A stretch of 64,000 nucleotides of DNA from an uncultured Acetatifactor sp. (GCA_947586055.1 CANPXL010000001.1:124001-188000); one strand, 5' to 3'. Positions 8,550 to 17,456 are shown, numbered from the stretch's first letter. Notes: generated from the sequence alone by a model not told the origin. Numbers and translations: made by a program.

Positions 8550-8590
8550 GCGTCGGATGCAAAGAACCGCAGAAGCGTCCGACGCTTCGT
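8550..8590 (+). terminator. Terminator between spoIVA and the convergent membrane gene
   Basis: Stem GCGTCGGA (8550-8557) / TCCGACGC (8578-8585) with a 20-nt loop and a T-rich tail. Confidence 0.6.
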
Positions 8591-8594
8591 TTTA

Positions 8595-10043
8595 TCAGCC
8601 GGGGTACGCCGCGTAAACCGGGAAGACATGCCCGTAGACCGAGATGATCAGACTGACCGCGATCACCGCGCAGATGATCCAGACGGCCGCAAGCTCCACG
8701 CGGGACGCCCATTTCTTTCCGGCAGCAGATTTTACAGCCGGGATGCCCGCAAGGGCAGCGGCCTTTTCCAGTCCCCTGACACAATAGAAGGCAAAGGGGA
8801 TCAGCGCCGGCAGGAGATATCTTCCCTGAGGCTGATAGTCCGTAAGATAGGAATAGCGGATGCTTAAGAGCAGGGGCAGGGCGATACAGAGCATCATATT
8901 GGCGTGGAAAAAGCGCAGGAAGCCTTTTCTTTCGCGGAAATTGTCTTCAAATCCGGCGTCGAGATCCGGATTGAAGCGGGCGGTCACCCGAAAGGGCACG
9001 CCGACAGACAACAGGATTCCTGCAAAAAACAAAAACTTGTAATAAAATTTGTAGATCCATACGGAGGTTGTGATACTCGAGGAACCAAAGACTCCGATAA
9101 AGCTGAAACAGGATACCAGAAAAAAATCGGACTGGAGCAGCATATCCCAGACGGAAAGGCCTTGGTTTTTCCATGTGAGTCTGGTGTCGGGGTGAAGAGC
9201 GGGGGAAGCATAAAGTCTGGCGCAGCGCTCCCGGGCGGCGAGGCCGAGAAAATCTCCGTCATATAAGACGGCGCTGCGGATAAACCACCATGCGGCTCCG
9301 GCCAGCACCAGCAGGGCAATGAATCCGCCTTTCCGGAAAAATTTCTTCGCGTCAAACGAGATCTTTCCGCCTTCCTTATGGATAAAATAGGCGGTAAAGA
9401 TCAAAATGCTGCTCAGGATATATCCATAGGCGTTATAATAGGACAAAGTGCAGAGGATGATGCCTGCCGACAGCGACACGCAGGAGCGGAGCGAAAAGCC
9501 GTCCTTGATTCCGCAGGTCAGGCTGTATAAGATGAGCGCTGTGGAAAGCATACAGCAGGAATCCGTGTTGACGTAAGTATGAAGGAAGATGGCCTGCGGC
9601 AGGAAAGTGACAAAGAAGGCAAACAGCCATTGCCAGCGTTCACGGCGGAACCATTTCCGGGAGAGAAGACGTACGAAAAAGGCCATGAGAAGCCCAAAAA
9701 GAAAATTGACGGATCGCGCGGTATAATAAAGCGCACTGGGAGAGTCCGAAAAGACGCCGACGATCTTCATTGCAAATCCCTGAATGATATAAGGAAGAAT
9801 GGGCTGAAACCCATAGGAAAATCCATATTCGGGAATGCGGATGGTCTCGTCGTAACCGTTTGGCAGCGCGCTGTTTTCATAGACATATTTGGAGATCATG
9901 TAACGGCAGTTTTCATCGGGCGGGTCGCCGAACGGCTGTACGATCAGAAGAGACAGGGCAATTATAATATAAAGTCCGAAATAGCATATCGTGATGCCTG
10001 CGGACAGTCTTTTTCTTTGTTTCATTTCATTAGATGCTCCCAT
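8595..10043 (-). CDS. GT-C-like polytopic membrane protein (DUF2142-like)
   Basis: 482 aa with about eleven hydrophobic segments. The first external loop carries PFGDPPDENCRYMI, an acidic motif placed as in GT-C glycosyltransferases that use polyprenyl-phosphate sugars, and near the C-terminus there is TDYQPQGRYLLPALIPF, the signature of DUF2142-like proteins. This suggests transfer of a sugar from a lipid carrier at the outer face of the membrane, probably in cell-surface glycan assembly; the acceptor is unknown. The gene is monocistronic and convergent with spoIVA. A start at 10025 (MKQRKRL) is also possible, with GGGAG upstream. Confidence 0.7.
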   Translation of the reverse strand: MGASNEMKQRKRLSAGITICYFGLYIIIALSLLIVQPFGDPPDENCRYMISKYVYENSALPNGYDETIRIPEYGFSYGFQPILPYIIQGFAMKIVGVFSDSPSALYYTARSVNFLFGLLMAFFVRLLSRKWFRRERWQWLFAFFVTFLPQAIFLHTYVNTDSCCMLSTALILYSLTCGIKDGFSLRSCVSLSAGIILCTLSYYNAYGYILSSILIFTAYFIHKEGGKISFDAKKFFRKGGFIALLVLAGAAWWFIRSAVLYDGDFLGLAARERCARLYASPALHPDTRLTWKNQGLSVWDMLLQSDFFLVSCFSFIGVFGSSSITTSVWIYKFYYKFLFFAGILLSVGVPFRVTARFNPDLDAGFEDNFRERKGFLRFFHANMMLCIALPLLLSIRYSYLTDYQPQGRYLLPALIPFAFYCVRGLEKAAALAGIPAVKSAAGKKWASRVELAAVWIICAVIAVSLIISVYGHVFPVYAAYPG

Positions 10044-10116
10044 CGGATTTCTTCTGTCATTATATTCTAATCCGTTTCATATTGCAAGACGGACCGGGAA
10101 AAGAGTTCAAAAATGA

Positions 10117-10145
10117 TTGACAATGTATTTCCCGCAAGATAAACT
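10117..10145 (+). promoter_or_regulatory. Promoter of the nucleoside salvage operon
   Basis: TTGACA (10117-10122), 17-bp spacer, TAAACT (10140-10145). The five genes to 15985 follow with overlaps or short gaps and no further terminator. Confidence 0.6.
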
Positions 10146-10199
10146 GATAGTAGGTTTTGGACACGTTTATTATGCCGCGTGGAAGGAGAATCGGATCGA

Positions 10200-11024
10200 A
10201 TGAACGGAATCAGTGAAAAGCTGACAGGCTGTCTGGACTGCGTCAGACGAAAGACGGATTTTGTGCCGGACGCCGCCATTGTACTGGGTTCCGGCCTTGG
10301 AGACTACGCGGAGAACATCCGCACAGTGTGCGAGGTGCCTTATGAGGAAATCGAGGGATTTCCCGTGTCCACCGTGCCGGGGCACGCCGGAAAGTTCCTG
10401 TTTGGATGGATCGACAGTGTGCCCGTGGTTTGTATGAAGGGACGGGTACACTATTACGAAGGCTATGACATCAGTGACGTGGTGCTGCCTGTAAGGCTGA
10501 TGGGTCTTTTGGGCGCGAAGATCCTGTTTCTGACCAATGCGGCGGGAGGAATCAACGATTCCTTTCGGCCCGGCGATCTGATGCTGATCAGAGATCACAT
10601 TGCGCTGTTTGCGCCGAATCCGCTGATCGGCCCCAATCTGGAAGAACTTGGCACGCGGTTTCCGGACATGAGCGCCGTCTATGATCCAAAGCTGCAGAAC
10701 GCGATCAGAAAAGCGGCGGACGAGAACGGGATCTTTCTTCGGGAGGGCGTCTACGCCCAGCTGACGGGGCCCTCCTTTGAATCTCCGGCGGATATCCGCG
10801 CGCTGCGGACCCTGGGGGCGGACGCCGTGGGAATGAGCACCGTGGTGGAGGCCATCGCGGCGCGCCATATGGGAATGCGGGTCTGCGGCATCTCCTGCAT
10901 CAGCAATCTGGCCGCCGGAATGACGGCGGAGCCGTTGAGTCATCAGGAGGTACAGGAAGCTGCGGACAAAGCGGCTCCGGCCTTTCAGAAGCTGGTGACG
11001 GAATCTGTCAGGAAGATGGCATGA
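10200..11024 (+). CDS. punA: Purine nucleoside phosphorylase, trimeric type
   Basis: 274 aa. Cleaves purine (deoxy)nucleosides with phosphate to base plus (deoxy)ribose-1-phosphate. Family marks: IVLGSGLG near the N-terminus (phosphate site), STVPGHAGKF, KGRVHYYEGY, LTNAAGGIN, and GPSFESPADIRALRTLGADAVGMSTVVEA, here given only as a location at about 190-218. Length fits the PunA/PNP class I family. I take the ATG at 10200, which has an AAGGAG site upstream, rather than the in-frame GTG at 10179, which has none. It opens a salvage operon with cdd, a deaminase and a purine permease. Confidence 0.93.
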   Translation: MNGISEKLTGCLDCVRRKTDFVPDAAIVLGSGLGDYAENIRTVCEVPYEEIEGFPVSTVPGHAGKFLFGWIDSVPVVCMKGRVHYYEGYDISDVVLPVRLMGLLGAKILFLTNAAGGINDSFRPGDLMLIRDHIALFAPNPLIGPNLEELGTRFPDMSAVYDPKLQNAIRKAADENGIFLREGVYAQLTGPSFESPADIRALRTLGADAVGMSTVVEAIAARHMGMRVCGISCISNLAAGMTAEPLSHQEVQEAADKAAPAFQKLVTESVRKMA

Positions 11025-11059
11025 GAACAGACAGGGTCAATACGGGAGAGACGGACAGG

Positions 11060-11470
11060 ATGAAACAAAAACTGATACAGATGGCGCTGGATGCCCGACG
11101 CGGCGCCTACGCGCCGTACTCCCACTATCAGGTGGGCGCTGCGCTGCTTGCGGACGACGGCGGAGTTTTTACCGGATGCAATGTGGAGAACGCATCCTAC
11201 GGGGCGTCCTGCTGCGCCGAGCGGGCCGCTGTATTTCGGGCGGTGGGCGAAGGGAAAAGACGGTTCCTTGCCATTGCCGTCGCGGGAGGCATGGAGGGCA
11301 GGGAGCCTGTGGAATATGCCCGGCCCTGCGGGATCTGCAGGCAGGTGCTGCGGGAATTTGCCGCCGGAAACGACATGACGGTCATTGTCGCAAAAAGTGC
11401 CGGAGATTATGAGGAATATTCGCTGAGCGAGCTTCTGCCGAACAGCTTTGGAGGTGAGTCCATTCAATGA
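11060..11470 (+). CDS. cdd: Cytidine deaminase
   Basis: 136 aa, deaminates cytidine and deoxycytidine to (deoxy)uridine. The zinc site is complete: CAERAAVF gives the first Cys and the catalytic Glu, and PCGICRQ gives the two other Cys ligands. Substrate residues CNVENASYG are present. Starting at 11060 (MKQKLIQMALDAR) gives exactly the length of B. subtilis Cdd and aligns with its N-terminus. An in-frame ATG at 11021 overlaps the punA stop (ATGA) and would add 13 residues; it could be used by coupling. The 3' end overlaps the next gene by ATGA. Confidence 0.93.
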   Translation: MKQKLIQMALDARRGAYAPYSHYQVGAALLADDGGVFTGCNVENASYGASCCAERAAVFRAVGEGKRRFLAIAVAGGMEGREPVEYARPCGICRQVLREFAAGNDMTVIVAKSAGDYEEYSLSELLPNSFGGESIQ

Positions 11471-12774
11471 ACATCAGGCTGTACAACGCGCGCATTCTCA
11501 CCATGGAAAAGGACAGGCCCGTGTTTTCCGGGGAAGTCTGGATCAAAAACGAAAAGATTGCCTGCGTTGCCGAACAGAGCGAGCTTGAGCGGGAGGTCGG
11601 CCGGGATTTCCCCAGAATTTTCTGGGATCTCGAGATTGACTGTAAGGGAAATCTGCTGATGCCGGGATTTAAAAACGCCCACGCGCATTCGGCCATGACT
11701 TTTCTGCGGTCTTATGCGGACGATCTGCCCCTGCAGGAATGGCTGAACGAGAAGGTTTTCCCGATGGAAAAGAAGCTGTCGGGCGAAGATATTTACCATC
11801 TGACCAGACTGGCTGTGCTGGAGTATCTTTCCTCCGGGATCACCGCTGTCTTTGACATGTATCTGAGACCCGACGATACGGCCCGCGCCTGCATGGATAC
11901 GGGGATGCGGTGCGTCCTTGTGAGCGGCCTGAACGATTTTACCTCTTCCATCGAGCAGACGGAGGAAGAGTATCTGAAATGGAACCGGAAGAATTCTCTG
12001 ATCAGCTATCAGATGGGATTTCACGCGGAATATACCTGCTCCAGGGATCTGCTTTACCGGCTGGCCCAGCTTGTGCACAAATACCGGGCGCCGGTGTATA
12101 CCCATCTCGCGGAGACAAAGCGGGAGGTGGAAGCGTGTCAGGGGCGCTACGGCATGACGCCGGCGGTGTTCCTTGACAGCATGGGGCTGTTTGAGTTCGG
12201 AGGCGGATGTTACCATTGTATTTACATGACGGACGCGGATATGGATGTGTTCCGCAGGCGCAGGCTTTTTGCCATTACGAATCCCGCCTCCAACATGAAG
12301 CTTGCCAGCGGGATCGCGCCGGTGGCGGAGTTTGAGCGAAAGCGGATTCCGGTTGCCATCGGTACGGACGGCGCCGCGAGCAACAACTGTCTTGATATGT
12401 TCCGGGAGATGTTTCTCGTATCGGGACTTGGCAAGCTGAAGGAAAACGACGCGGCAGCCATGGACGCTCTGCAGGTCCTGAATATGGCCACGGTGCAGGG
12501 GGCGAAGGCGATGCGCCTCACAAAGTCGGATGTGCTTGCGAAGGGAAAGGCTGCGGATCTGATCCTGCTCGATCTTCATCAGCCCAACATGCATCCCCTT
12601 CACAATATTCCGAAAAACATCGTCTACAGCGCGGGCAAGTCCAACGTTTGCATGACCATGGTAAACGGCAGGATCCTTTACCGGAACGGAGAGTATTTTG
12701 TGGGGGACAGCGCGGAACATATTTTCGCGGAATGCGACAGGATTGTAGGACGCCTGACAAAACAGGACGTCTGA
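11467..12774 (+). CDS. Amidohydrolase, adenosine/S-adenosylhomocysteine deaminase type (MtaD-like)
   Basis: 435 aa of the metal-dependent amidohydrolase superfamily. The metal and substrate positions of the MtaD/SAH deaminase group are visible: NAHAHSAMTFLR (HxH) near 72, FHAEYTCS near 187, THLAETKREVE near 218, CYHCIYMTDADM near 250, NPASNMKLASGIAPV near 278 and IGTDGAASNN near 300. The usual His in the AHC motif is in YHC here. It probably deaminates adenosine, methylthioadenosine or S-adenosylhomocysteine, feeding hypoxanthine nucleosides to the neighbouring phosphorylase; a guanine-deaminase-like activity cannot be excluded. Starts within the cdd stop codon (ATGA). Confidence 0.85.
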   Translation: MNIRLYNARILTMEKDRPVFSGEVWIKNEKIACVAEQSELEREVGRDFPRIFWDLEIDCKGNLLMPGFKNAHAHSAMTFLRSYADDLPLQEWLNEKVFPMEKKLSGEDIYHLTRLAVLEYLSSGITAVFDMYLRPDDTARACMDTGMRCVLVSGLNDFTSSIEQTEEEYLKWNRKNSLISYQMGFHAEYTCSRDLLYRLAQLVHKYRAPVYTHLAETKREVEACQGRYGMTPAVFLDSMGLFEFGGGCYHCIYMTDADMDVFRRRRLFAITNPASNMKLASGIAPVAEFERKRIPVAIGTDGAASNNCLDMFREMFLVSGLGKLKENDAAAMDALQVLNMATVQGAKAMRLTKSDVLAKGKAADLILLDLHQPNMHPLHNIPKNIVYSAGKSNVCMTMVNGRILYRNGEYFVGDSAEHIFAECDRIVGRLTKQDV

Positions 12775-12817
12775 CAATAGAAATCTCTAACCAAAAAATA
12801 CATAGGAGGGTGTAAAA

Positions 12818-14260
12818 ATGTTGGAGAAGGTTTTCAAACTGAAAGAAAACAAAACAACTGTGAGAACCGAGATCGTTGCGGGACTCACCACATTCATGAC
12901 GATGGCGTACATCATCGCCCTGAATCCGAATCTGCTGGTCGGATTTAAAAGTCCGGATATGGATGCGTCCCTGATATCGCTCTGGAACGGCGTGTTTATG
13001 GCCACCTGTATCGCGTCCGCCATCGGCATGTTCGTGATGGCCTTTGCGGCGAACAAGCCTTTTGCCATGGCTCCGGGAATGGGACTGAACAGCTTTTTCG
13101 CCGTCGTTGTGGCAAACATTGCCACAGGCACGGAAATGTCTTATGTGGCGTCTTTCCAGGCCGCGCTGTGCATCATTCTGGTGGAAGGTCTCGTGTTCCT
13201 TGTGCTTTCCGTATTGAATGTGCGGGAAAAGATCGTGGACGCCATTCCTCTGGGAGTGCGTCTCGGCATTGCGCCTGCCATCGGCATGATGCTGATGAAC
13301 ATCGGCCTTGGATCCAACGCGGGCATTTACTCCGACAAGGGCGGTCCGTTCTATGTTATGAGCAATTTCTTCGGCTCTCTGACCGCAGGATACGCGAAGG
13401 ACACCATCGGCTCCGGCTATGCGGAGATGGTGCTGACCGTTGCCACCATGTTCATCGGACTGTTTGTGATCGTGATTCTGGCGCAGAAGGGCGTAAAGGG
13501 CGCAGTGATCCTTGGCATGCTTGCGGCCAGCGTGATCAACTGGGCGGGGCAGGCCATTTTCCTGCACACCAATCCTTTCGGAACGCTGAAAACAGCTTCC
13601 TTTGTGCCGCCTTTTCAGGATATGGCCGAAACCACACTGTTCAAGTTTAACTTCACCGGCTTCGCGCAGATTGGCTGGTTTACGGTTGTGACGCTGATTG
13701 TGACGTTCTGCATCATCGATATGTTCGACACCATCGGAACGCTGGTCGGCACCGCAAGCCGCGCGGGCATGCTGGACAAAGAGGGCAAGATGCCTCAGAT
13801 GAAGGAAGCGCTGCTGGCCGACGCCGTGGGTACCGTCGTGGGTTCCGCCACAGGTACTTCCACCGTTACGACTTTCGTGGAATCCGCTTCCGGCGTTGAG
13901 GCGGGCGGCCGTACCGGACTTACGGCGCTGACTACCGGCGTGATCTTCCTGCTGTGCATGTTCATTTCCCCTGTTGCGGCGGTGATTCCTCCCTCGGCTA
14001 CCTCTGCGGCGCTGATCTATGTGGGCGTTCTGATGATCACAGGACTGAAAAATGTGCATTTTGACGATATCAGCCAGGCGGTGCCGGTTGCCCTGATGCT
14101 GATCGCAATGCCTGTATCCGGTTCCATCGGACATGCCATCGGAATCGGCCTGATCTCCTATACGGTGATCAAACTGTTTACGGGCAAGGCAAAGGAAGTG
14201 TCCGTGCTGACTTATGTGCTGTCGCTGATCTTCCTGATCAAATTCTTCCTGGTAGTCTGA
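12818..14260 (+). CDS. NCS2 purine permease (AzgA/PbuG-like)
   Basis: 480 aa with about 13 membrane segments. The N-terminus (RTEIVAGLTTFMTMAYII) and NPNLL are hallmarks of the AzgA/PbuG/PbuO group that imports hypoxanthine, guanine or adenine by proton symport. Other family marks are MAPGMGLNSFFA, FCIIDMFDTIGTLVGTA and the VGSATGTSTVTTFVESASG loop that binds the base. A good AGGAGGG site lies 7 bp before the ATG, and no promoter is apparent in the 43-bp gap, so it is read with the deaminase and phosphorylase genes. Together they import purine bases and interconvert salvage products. Confidence 0.93.
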   Translation: MLEKVFKLKENKTTVRTEIVAGLTTFMTMAYIIALNPNLLVGFKSPDMDASLISLWNGVFMATCIASAIGMFVMAFAANKPFAMAPGMGLNSFFAVVVANIATGTEMSYVASFQAALCIILVEGLVFLVLSVLNVREKIVDAIPLGVRLGIAPAIGMMLMNIGLGSNAGIYSDKGGPFYVMSNFFGSLTAGYAKDTIGSGYAEMVLTVATMFIGLFVIVILAQKGVKGAVILGMLAASVINWAGQAIFLHTNPFGTLKTASFVPPFQDMAETTLFKFNFTGFAQIGWFTVVTLIVTFCIIDMFDTIGTLVGTASRAGMLDKEGKMPQMKEALLADAVGTVVGSATGTSTVTTFVESASGVEAGGRTGLTALTTGVIFLLCMFISPVAAVIPPSATSAALIYVGVLMITGLKNVHFDDISQAVPVALMLIAMPVSGSIGHAIGIGLISYTVIKLFTGKAKEVSVLTYVLSLIFLIKFFLVV

Positions 14261-14293
14261 TCACAGGAAAAGAGGACCAAAGGAAATTTATTT

Positions 14294-15985
14294 ATGGAAT
14301 ATCTGATCATGTTGTCCGCGCTGGCGGCGATGCTGTTGGCGGTATTTCTGCTGGAGGCTGCGAGAGCGTCGAGGCAGGAGAAACAATATGTCCGCCGGCT
14401 TTATGAAAGCTGTGAAACGCTGCGGGAAAAGAAATACGATCCGGGGCGATACGAAAGCATTGACAGCTATTACCGCCGACATCCCGAACAGGGACAGATC
14501 GACGATATTACATGGAATGATCTGGGAATGGACGACATTTTCAGACGCATGAACTACACGCTTTCCGCTTCCGGGGAGGAATATTTGTATTATACCTTAA
14601 GAAGCCCGGGAAGAAAGACGCAGGAACTCGATCATCTGGAGGAAACGGTCTCGTATTTCGGGGCCCATCCGGATGATCGGGTGCGCATCCAGCTTCTGAT
14701 GCGGAAACTGGGAAATCCGGGAAAAAAGTATTCTCTTTACGACTATCTGGACAACCTGGATTATCTGGGGGAAAGATCCGGCAGAGGAAGCATTCTGCGG
14801 GATCTTTTGTTCATCCCGTTTACGATCCTTCTGTTTTATAATGTGACGGTGGGAGTCTTGGGCCTGACGGCCCTTGCGCTGTTTCATATTGTAACTTATT
14901 TCCGGGAAAAGGGTGAGATTGAGCCTTATATCACAAGCTTTGCCTATGTTCTCCGGCTTCTGGACGTCTGCGCCGCTCTGGAAAAGAACTCTATCCCTGT
15001 CTGCGGCGGGGAATGGGAAGCGCTGCGCAGGCATCGGCAGTCCATGAAGGCCATGCGGCGCAATTCTTTCTGGGTCATGTCGCCGGGCAGGGGAACGTCG
15101 GGCGCTTCCGGCAGCCCCGTTGAGATCCTGATGGATTATATCCGCATGGTGTTCCACGTGGACCTGATCAAATTCAGTTTTATGCTGAAACACCTTCGGG
15201 GCCACATTGAAGACGTGGACGGACTGATCGGCATCGTCGGGTTCCTTGAGACCGCCATTGCCGTCTGGGCTTTTCGCCAGTCTGCTTCGGAAGGATACTG
15301 TCTGCCGGAATTTACGGATGAGTTCGGCGTCGAACTGAAGGAAGGTTATCATCCGCTTCTGGAGAAGCCTGTGAAAAACAGCATTGCCACCCGAAAGGGC
15401 GTCCTGCTCACGGGTTCAAACGCTTCCGGGAAATCGACATTTTTAAAGACGGCCGCGCTGAATGCCATTCTGGCACAGACGGTTCACACCTGTACGGCGG
15501 CTTCCTACCGCGCGCCGCTGTTTTATATTTATTCCTCCATGGCGCTGAGGGACGATCTCGGCGGCGGAGAAAGTTATTATATTGTGGAGATCAGGGCGCT
15601 GAAGCGGATCCTGGACGCGGCGGCCCGGGGGGAGGGGCCGATCCTGTGTTTTGTTGACGAAGTGCTTCGCGGCACAAACACCGTCGAACGGATTGCGGCG
15701 TCCGCACAGATACTGGCTTCGCTGGAAAATTCCGGCATACTCTGTTTTGCGGCCACCCATGATATTGAGTTGACGGATCTTCTCGGAGACAGACTGGAAA
15801 ACTACCATTTTGAGGAAGAAGTCCGAGAAGGGGATGTGGCGTTCAATTACCGGCTGCTGGAGGGAAAGGCGACCACGCGCAACGCCATCCGCCTGCTGGA
15901 AATGATGGGATACGACCCGCAGATCATTGAACGCGCCAACGCGCAGGCGCAGCGGTTTCTGGATACGGGAGAGTGGAGTCTGTAA
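14294..15985 (+). CDS. Membrane-anchored MutS-like ATPase
   Basis: 563 aa. The C-terminal ~210 residues form a MutS domain V ATPase: Walker A GSNASGKST (~373-381), a signature-like DDLGGGESYYIVE, Walker B FVDEVLRGTN (~453) and ATHDIELTDL. The mismatch-recognition and connector domains of MutS are absent. Instead there is an N-terminal membrane helix (residues 2-23) and a hydrophobic pair at about 172-212. Such short, membrane-attached MutS homologues are known in Firmicutes and Bacteroidetes but have no settled function; a mismatch-repair role is unlikely. Its position as last gene of a purine salvage operon is separated by only 33 bp. The ATPase assignment is firm, the role is not. Confidence 0.85.
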   Translation: MEYLIMLSALAAMLLAVFLLEAARASRQEKQYVRRLYESCETLREKKYDPGRYESIDSYYRRHPEQGQIDDITWNDLGMDDIFRRMNYTLSASGEEYLYYTLRSPGRKTQELDHLEETVSYFGAHPDDRVRIQLLMRKLGNPGKKYSLYDYLDNLDYLGERSGRGSILRDLLFIPFTILLFYNVTVGVLGLTALALFHIVTYFREKGEIEPYITSFAYVLRLLDVCAALEKNSIPVCGGEWEALRRHRQSMKAMRRNSFWVMSPGRGTSGASGSPVEILMDYIRMVFHVDLIKFSFMLKHLRGHIEDVDGLIGIVGFLETAIAVWAFRQSASEGYCLPEFTDEFGVELKEGYHPLLEKPVKNSIATRKGVLLTGSNASGKSTFLKTAALNAILAQTVHTCTAASYRAPLFYIYSSMALRDDLGGGESYYIVEIRALKRILDAAARGEGPILCFVDEVLRGTNTVERIAASAQILASLENSGILCFAATHDIELTDLLGDRLENYHFEEEVREGDVAFNYRLLEGKATTRNAIRLLEMMGYDPQIIERANAQAQRFLDTGEWSL

Positions 15986-16000
15986 AACGGAAGCCATGCC

Positions 16001-16029
16001 TTGACGCGGGCGCGCGCCGTTGTTATACT
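16001..16029 (+). promoter_or_regulatory. SigA-type promoter
   Basis: TTGACG (16001-16006), 17-bp spacer, TATACT (16024-16029). The predicted RNA start near 16036 rules out the in-frame TTG at 16035 as a start for the next gene. Confidence 0.75.
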
Positions 16030-16052
16030 GAAACTTGAAAGGGGCGAGGATC

Positions 16053-16247
16053 ATGGAAAATCTGATCAGATTTGTCAATACGTTTCTGTCATATATTGTT
16101 CTGATGCTTATTATTCTGGCGGTGGGAGGAGTCGGCATCGCCATCGGACTGCTGCTGAGAAAGAGGAAGAATGCCGCGCTTGCGGCACAAACCCCGGCGG
16201 CGGAAGAGAAAACCGAAACGGAGGAAGGCGTCGGCGCAGGAGAATAG
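16053..16247 (+). CDS. Small single-pass membrane protein
   Basis: 64 aa. One hydrophobic helix (about residues 13-36, SYIVLMLIILAVGGVGIAIG) is followed by a basic stop (RKRKN) and an acidic, Ala/Glu-rich tail, predicting an outside N-terminus and a short cytoplasmic tail. The ATG at 16053 follows AAAGGGGCGAGG. It shares the promoter at 16001 with the WYL regulator 21 bp downstream. I recognise the general type from other Lachnospiraceae but know of no function. Confidence 0.7.
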   Translation: MENLIRFVNTFLSYIVLMLIILAVGGVGIAIGLLLRKRKNAALAAQTPAAEEKTETEEGVGAGE

Positions 16248-16268
16248 CGGACGGTCTGGGGGTGTCAC

Positions 16269-17297
16269 ATGGCAAAATCGGCTGGGCAGAAGCTGAAACT
16301 TTTGTACATCTTGAAACTTCTTTCGGAAAATACGGATGAAAACCATCCCGCCAGCACGGCGGATATCATTTCGTATCTGGAAGCCAACGGGATTCATTCC
16401 GAGAGAAAAAGCATCTATGATGACATCGCGAAGCTGAACGATTTCGGCTACGATATCATTCAGGTGCACAGCAGGCTGGGAGGCGGCTATTATATGGCGG
16501 CCAGAGATTTTGAGCTTGCGGAGCTGAAGCTTCTTGTGGACGCAGTACAGTCCTCCCGGTTCATCACCACCCGGAAATCCCGGAGCCTGATCAGAAAGCT
16601 GGAGCGGCTGGCGGGAAAATATGACGCCGGAAAGCTGCAGCGTCAGGTGTATGTGGCGGGACGGATCAAGACGGAAAACGAAAGCATTTATTACAGCATA
16701 GACAGCATTCACAGGGCCATTCAGGAAAACCGGCAGATCGGCTTTCAGTATCTGGAATGGAACCTGAAAAAAGAACTTGTTCCCCGTGAGAATCTTGAGC
16801 GGCGGGTAAGTCCCTGGGCTTTGATCTGGCGGGAAGAAAATTATTATCTGGCGGCTTACGACGGGGAAGACGGCATCATGAAGCATTACCGCGTGGACAA
16901 GATGGGGCAGGTGAAGGTTCTGAAGGACGCCAGAGAGGGAATGGCGCAGTTTGAAAAGACGGATCCGGCCGCATACACCAACCAGACTTTCGGCATGTTT
17001 GCCGGTCAGGAGGAAACGGTCACGCTGCAGTTTCCCAACCGGCTGATCGGGGTTGTGCTGGACCGATTCGGACGGGACGTGGACATCAGGCCCATGACGG
17101 ACAGGATCTTCCGCATGCGGGCAAAGGTCGCCGTCAGCGGCCAGTTTTTCGGCTGGCTTGCGGGAATTGGGCGGGAAGCGGTGGTCATAAGTCCAGCGTC
17201 CGTCCGGGAACAATACCAGAACTGGCTGTCCGATATTGTGAATACCATGAAAATGCGTTCGGAGCTTCCGGGCTTTGCGGAAAAATGCGAGCCGTAA
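16269..17297 (+). CDS. WYL-domain transcriptional regulator
   Basis: 342 aa, YafY-like. Residues ~5-75 form a winged helix-turn-helix (LLYILKLLSENTD ... SERKSIYDDIAKLNDFGYDI), and the middle holds a WYL domain (SPWALIWREENYYLAAYD ... HYRVDKMGQVKVL), thought to bind ligands such as nucleic acid fragments. The C-terminal WCX part (~255-330) completes the architecture. Target genes are unknown; its only operon partner is the small membrane protein upstream. It is followed by a strong terminator at 17325. Confidence 0.88.
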   Translation: MAKSAGQKLKLLYILKLLSENTDENHPASTADIISYLEANGIHSERKSIYDDIAKLNDFGYDIIQVHSRLGGGYYMAARDFELAELKLLVDAVQSSRFITTRKSRSLIRKLERLAGKYDAGKLQRQVYVAGRIKTENESIYYSIDSIHRAIQENRQIGFQYLEWNLKKELVPRENLERRVSPWALIWREENYYLAAYDGEDGIMKHYRVDKMGQVKVLKDAREGMAQFEKTDPAAYTNQTFGMFAGQEETVTLQFPNRLIGVVLDRFGRDVDIRPMTDRIFRMRAKVAVSGQFFGWLAGIGREAVVISPASVREQYQNWLSDIVNTMKMRSELPGFAEKCEP

Positions 17298-17324
17298 ACA
17301 GCAGAAGAGCCCTTTTTTTGGAGG

Positions 17325-17357
17325 ATTACCCGATTTAAAAAAATCGGGTAATTTTTT
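17325..17357 (+). terminator. Rho-independent terminator
   Basis: 12-bp perfect stem ATTACCCGATTT / AAATCGGGTAAT, AAAA loop, six T. Confidence 0.92.
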
Positions 17358-17368
17358 GTAATGACACG

Positions 17369-17397
17369 TTGACAAGCAGGGCATTCTAAACTATACT
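17369..17397 (+). promoter_or_regulatory. nrdDG promoter
   Basis: TTGACA (17369-17374), 17-bp spacer, TATACT (17392-17397). Two NrdR boxes lie just downstream. Confidence 0.85.
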
Positions 17398-17409
17398 TGT
17401 ATGTATCAG

Positions 17410-17456
17410 GCACAAGATATTGTGAATGAAAGACATGAAAAAACAATATTTTGTGC
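17410..17456 (+). promoter_or_regulatory. Tandem NrdR boxes
   Basis: GCACAAGATATTGTGA (17410-17425) and AAACAATATTTTGTGC (17441-17456) both fit the 16-bp NrdR consensus (ACAC-A/T-ATAT--TTGTGT). Their starts are 31 bp apart, three helical turns, the spacing typical of NrdR operators. They lie directly after the predicted transcript start near 17404, consistent with repression by ATP/dATP-loaded NrdR. Confidence 0.85.

Noticed and set aside
12518-14134. 538-codon antisense ORF (minus) and similar long minus-strand frames at 11464-12777, 16089-17384 and 5027-5839
   Set aside because: They mirror well-identified plus-strand genes (permease, deaminase, WYL regulator, tyrS), are rich in His/Arg/Gln as antisense frames usually are, and lack recognisable motifs.
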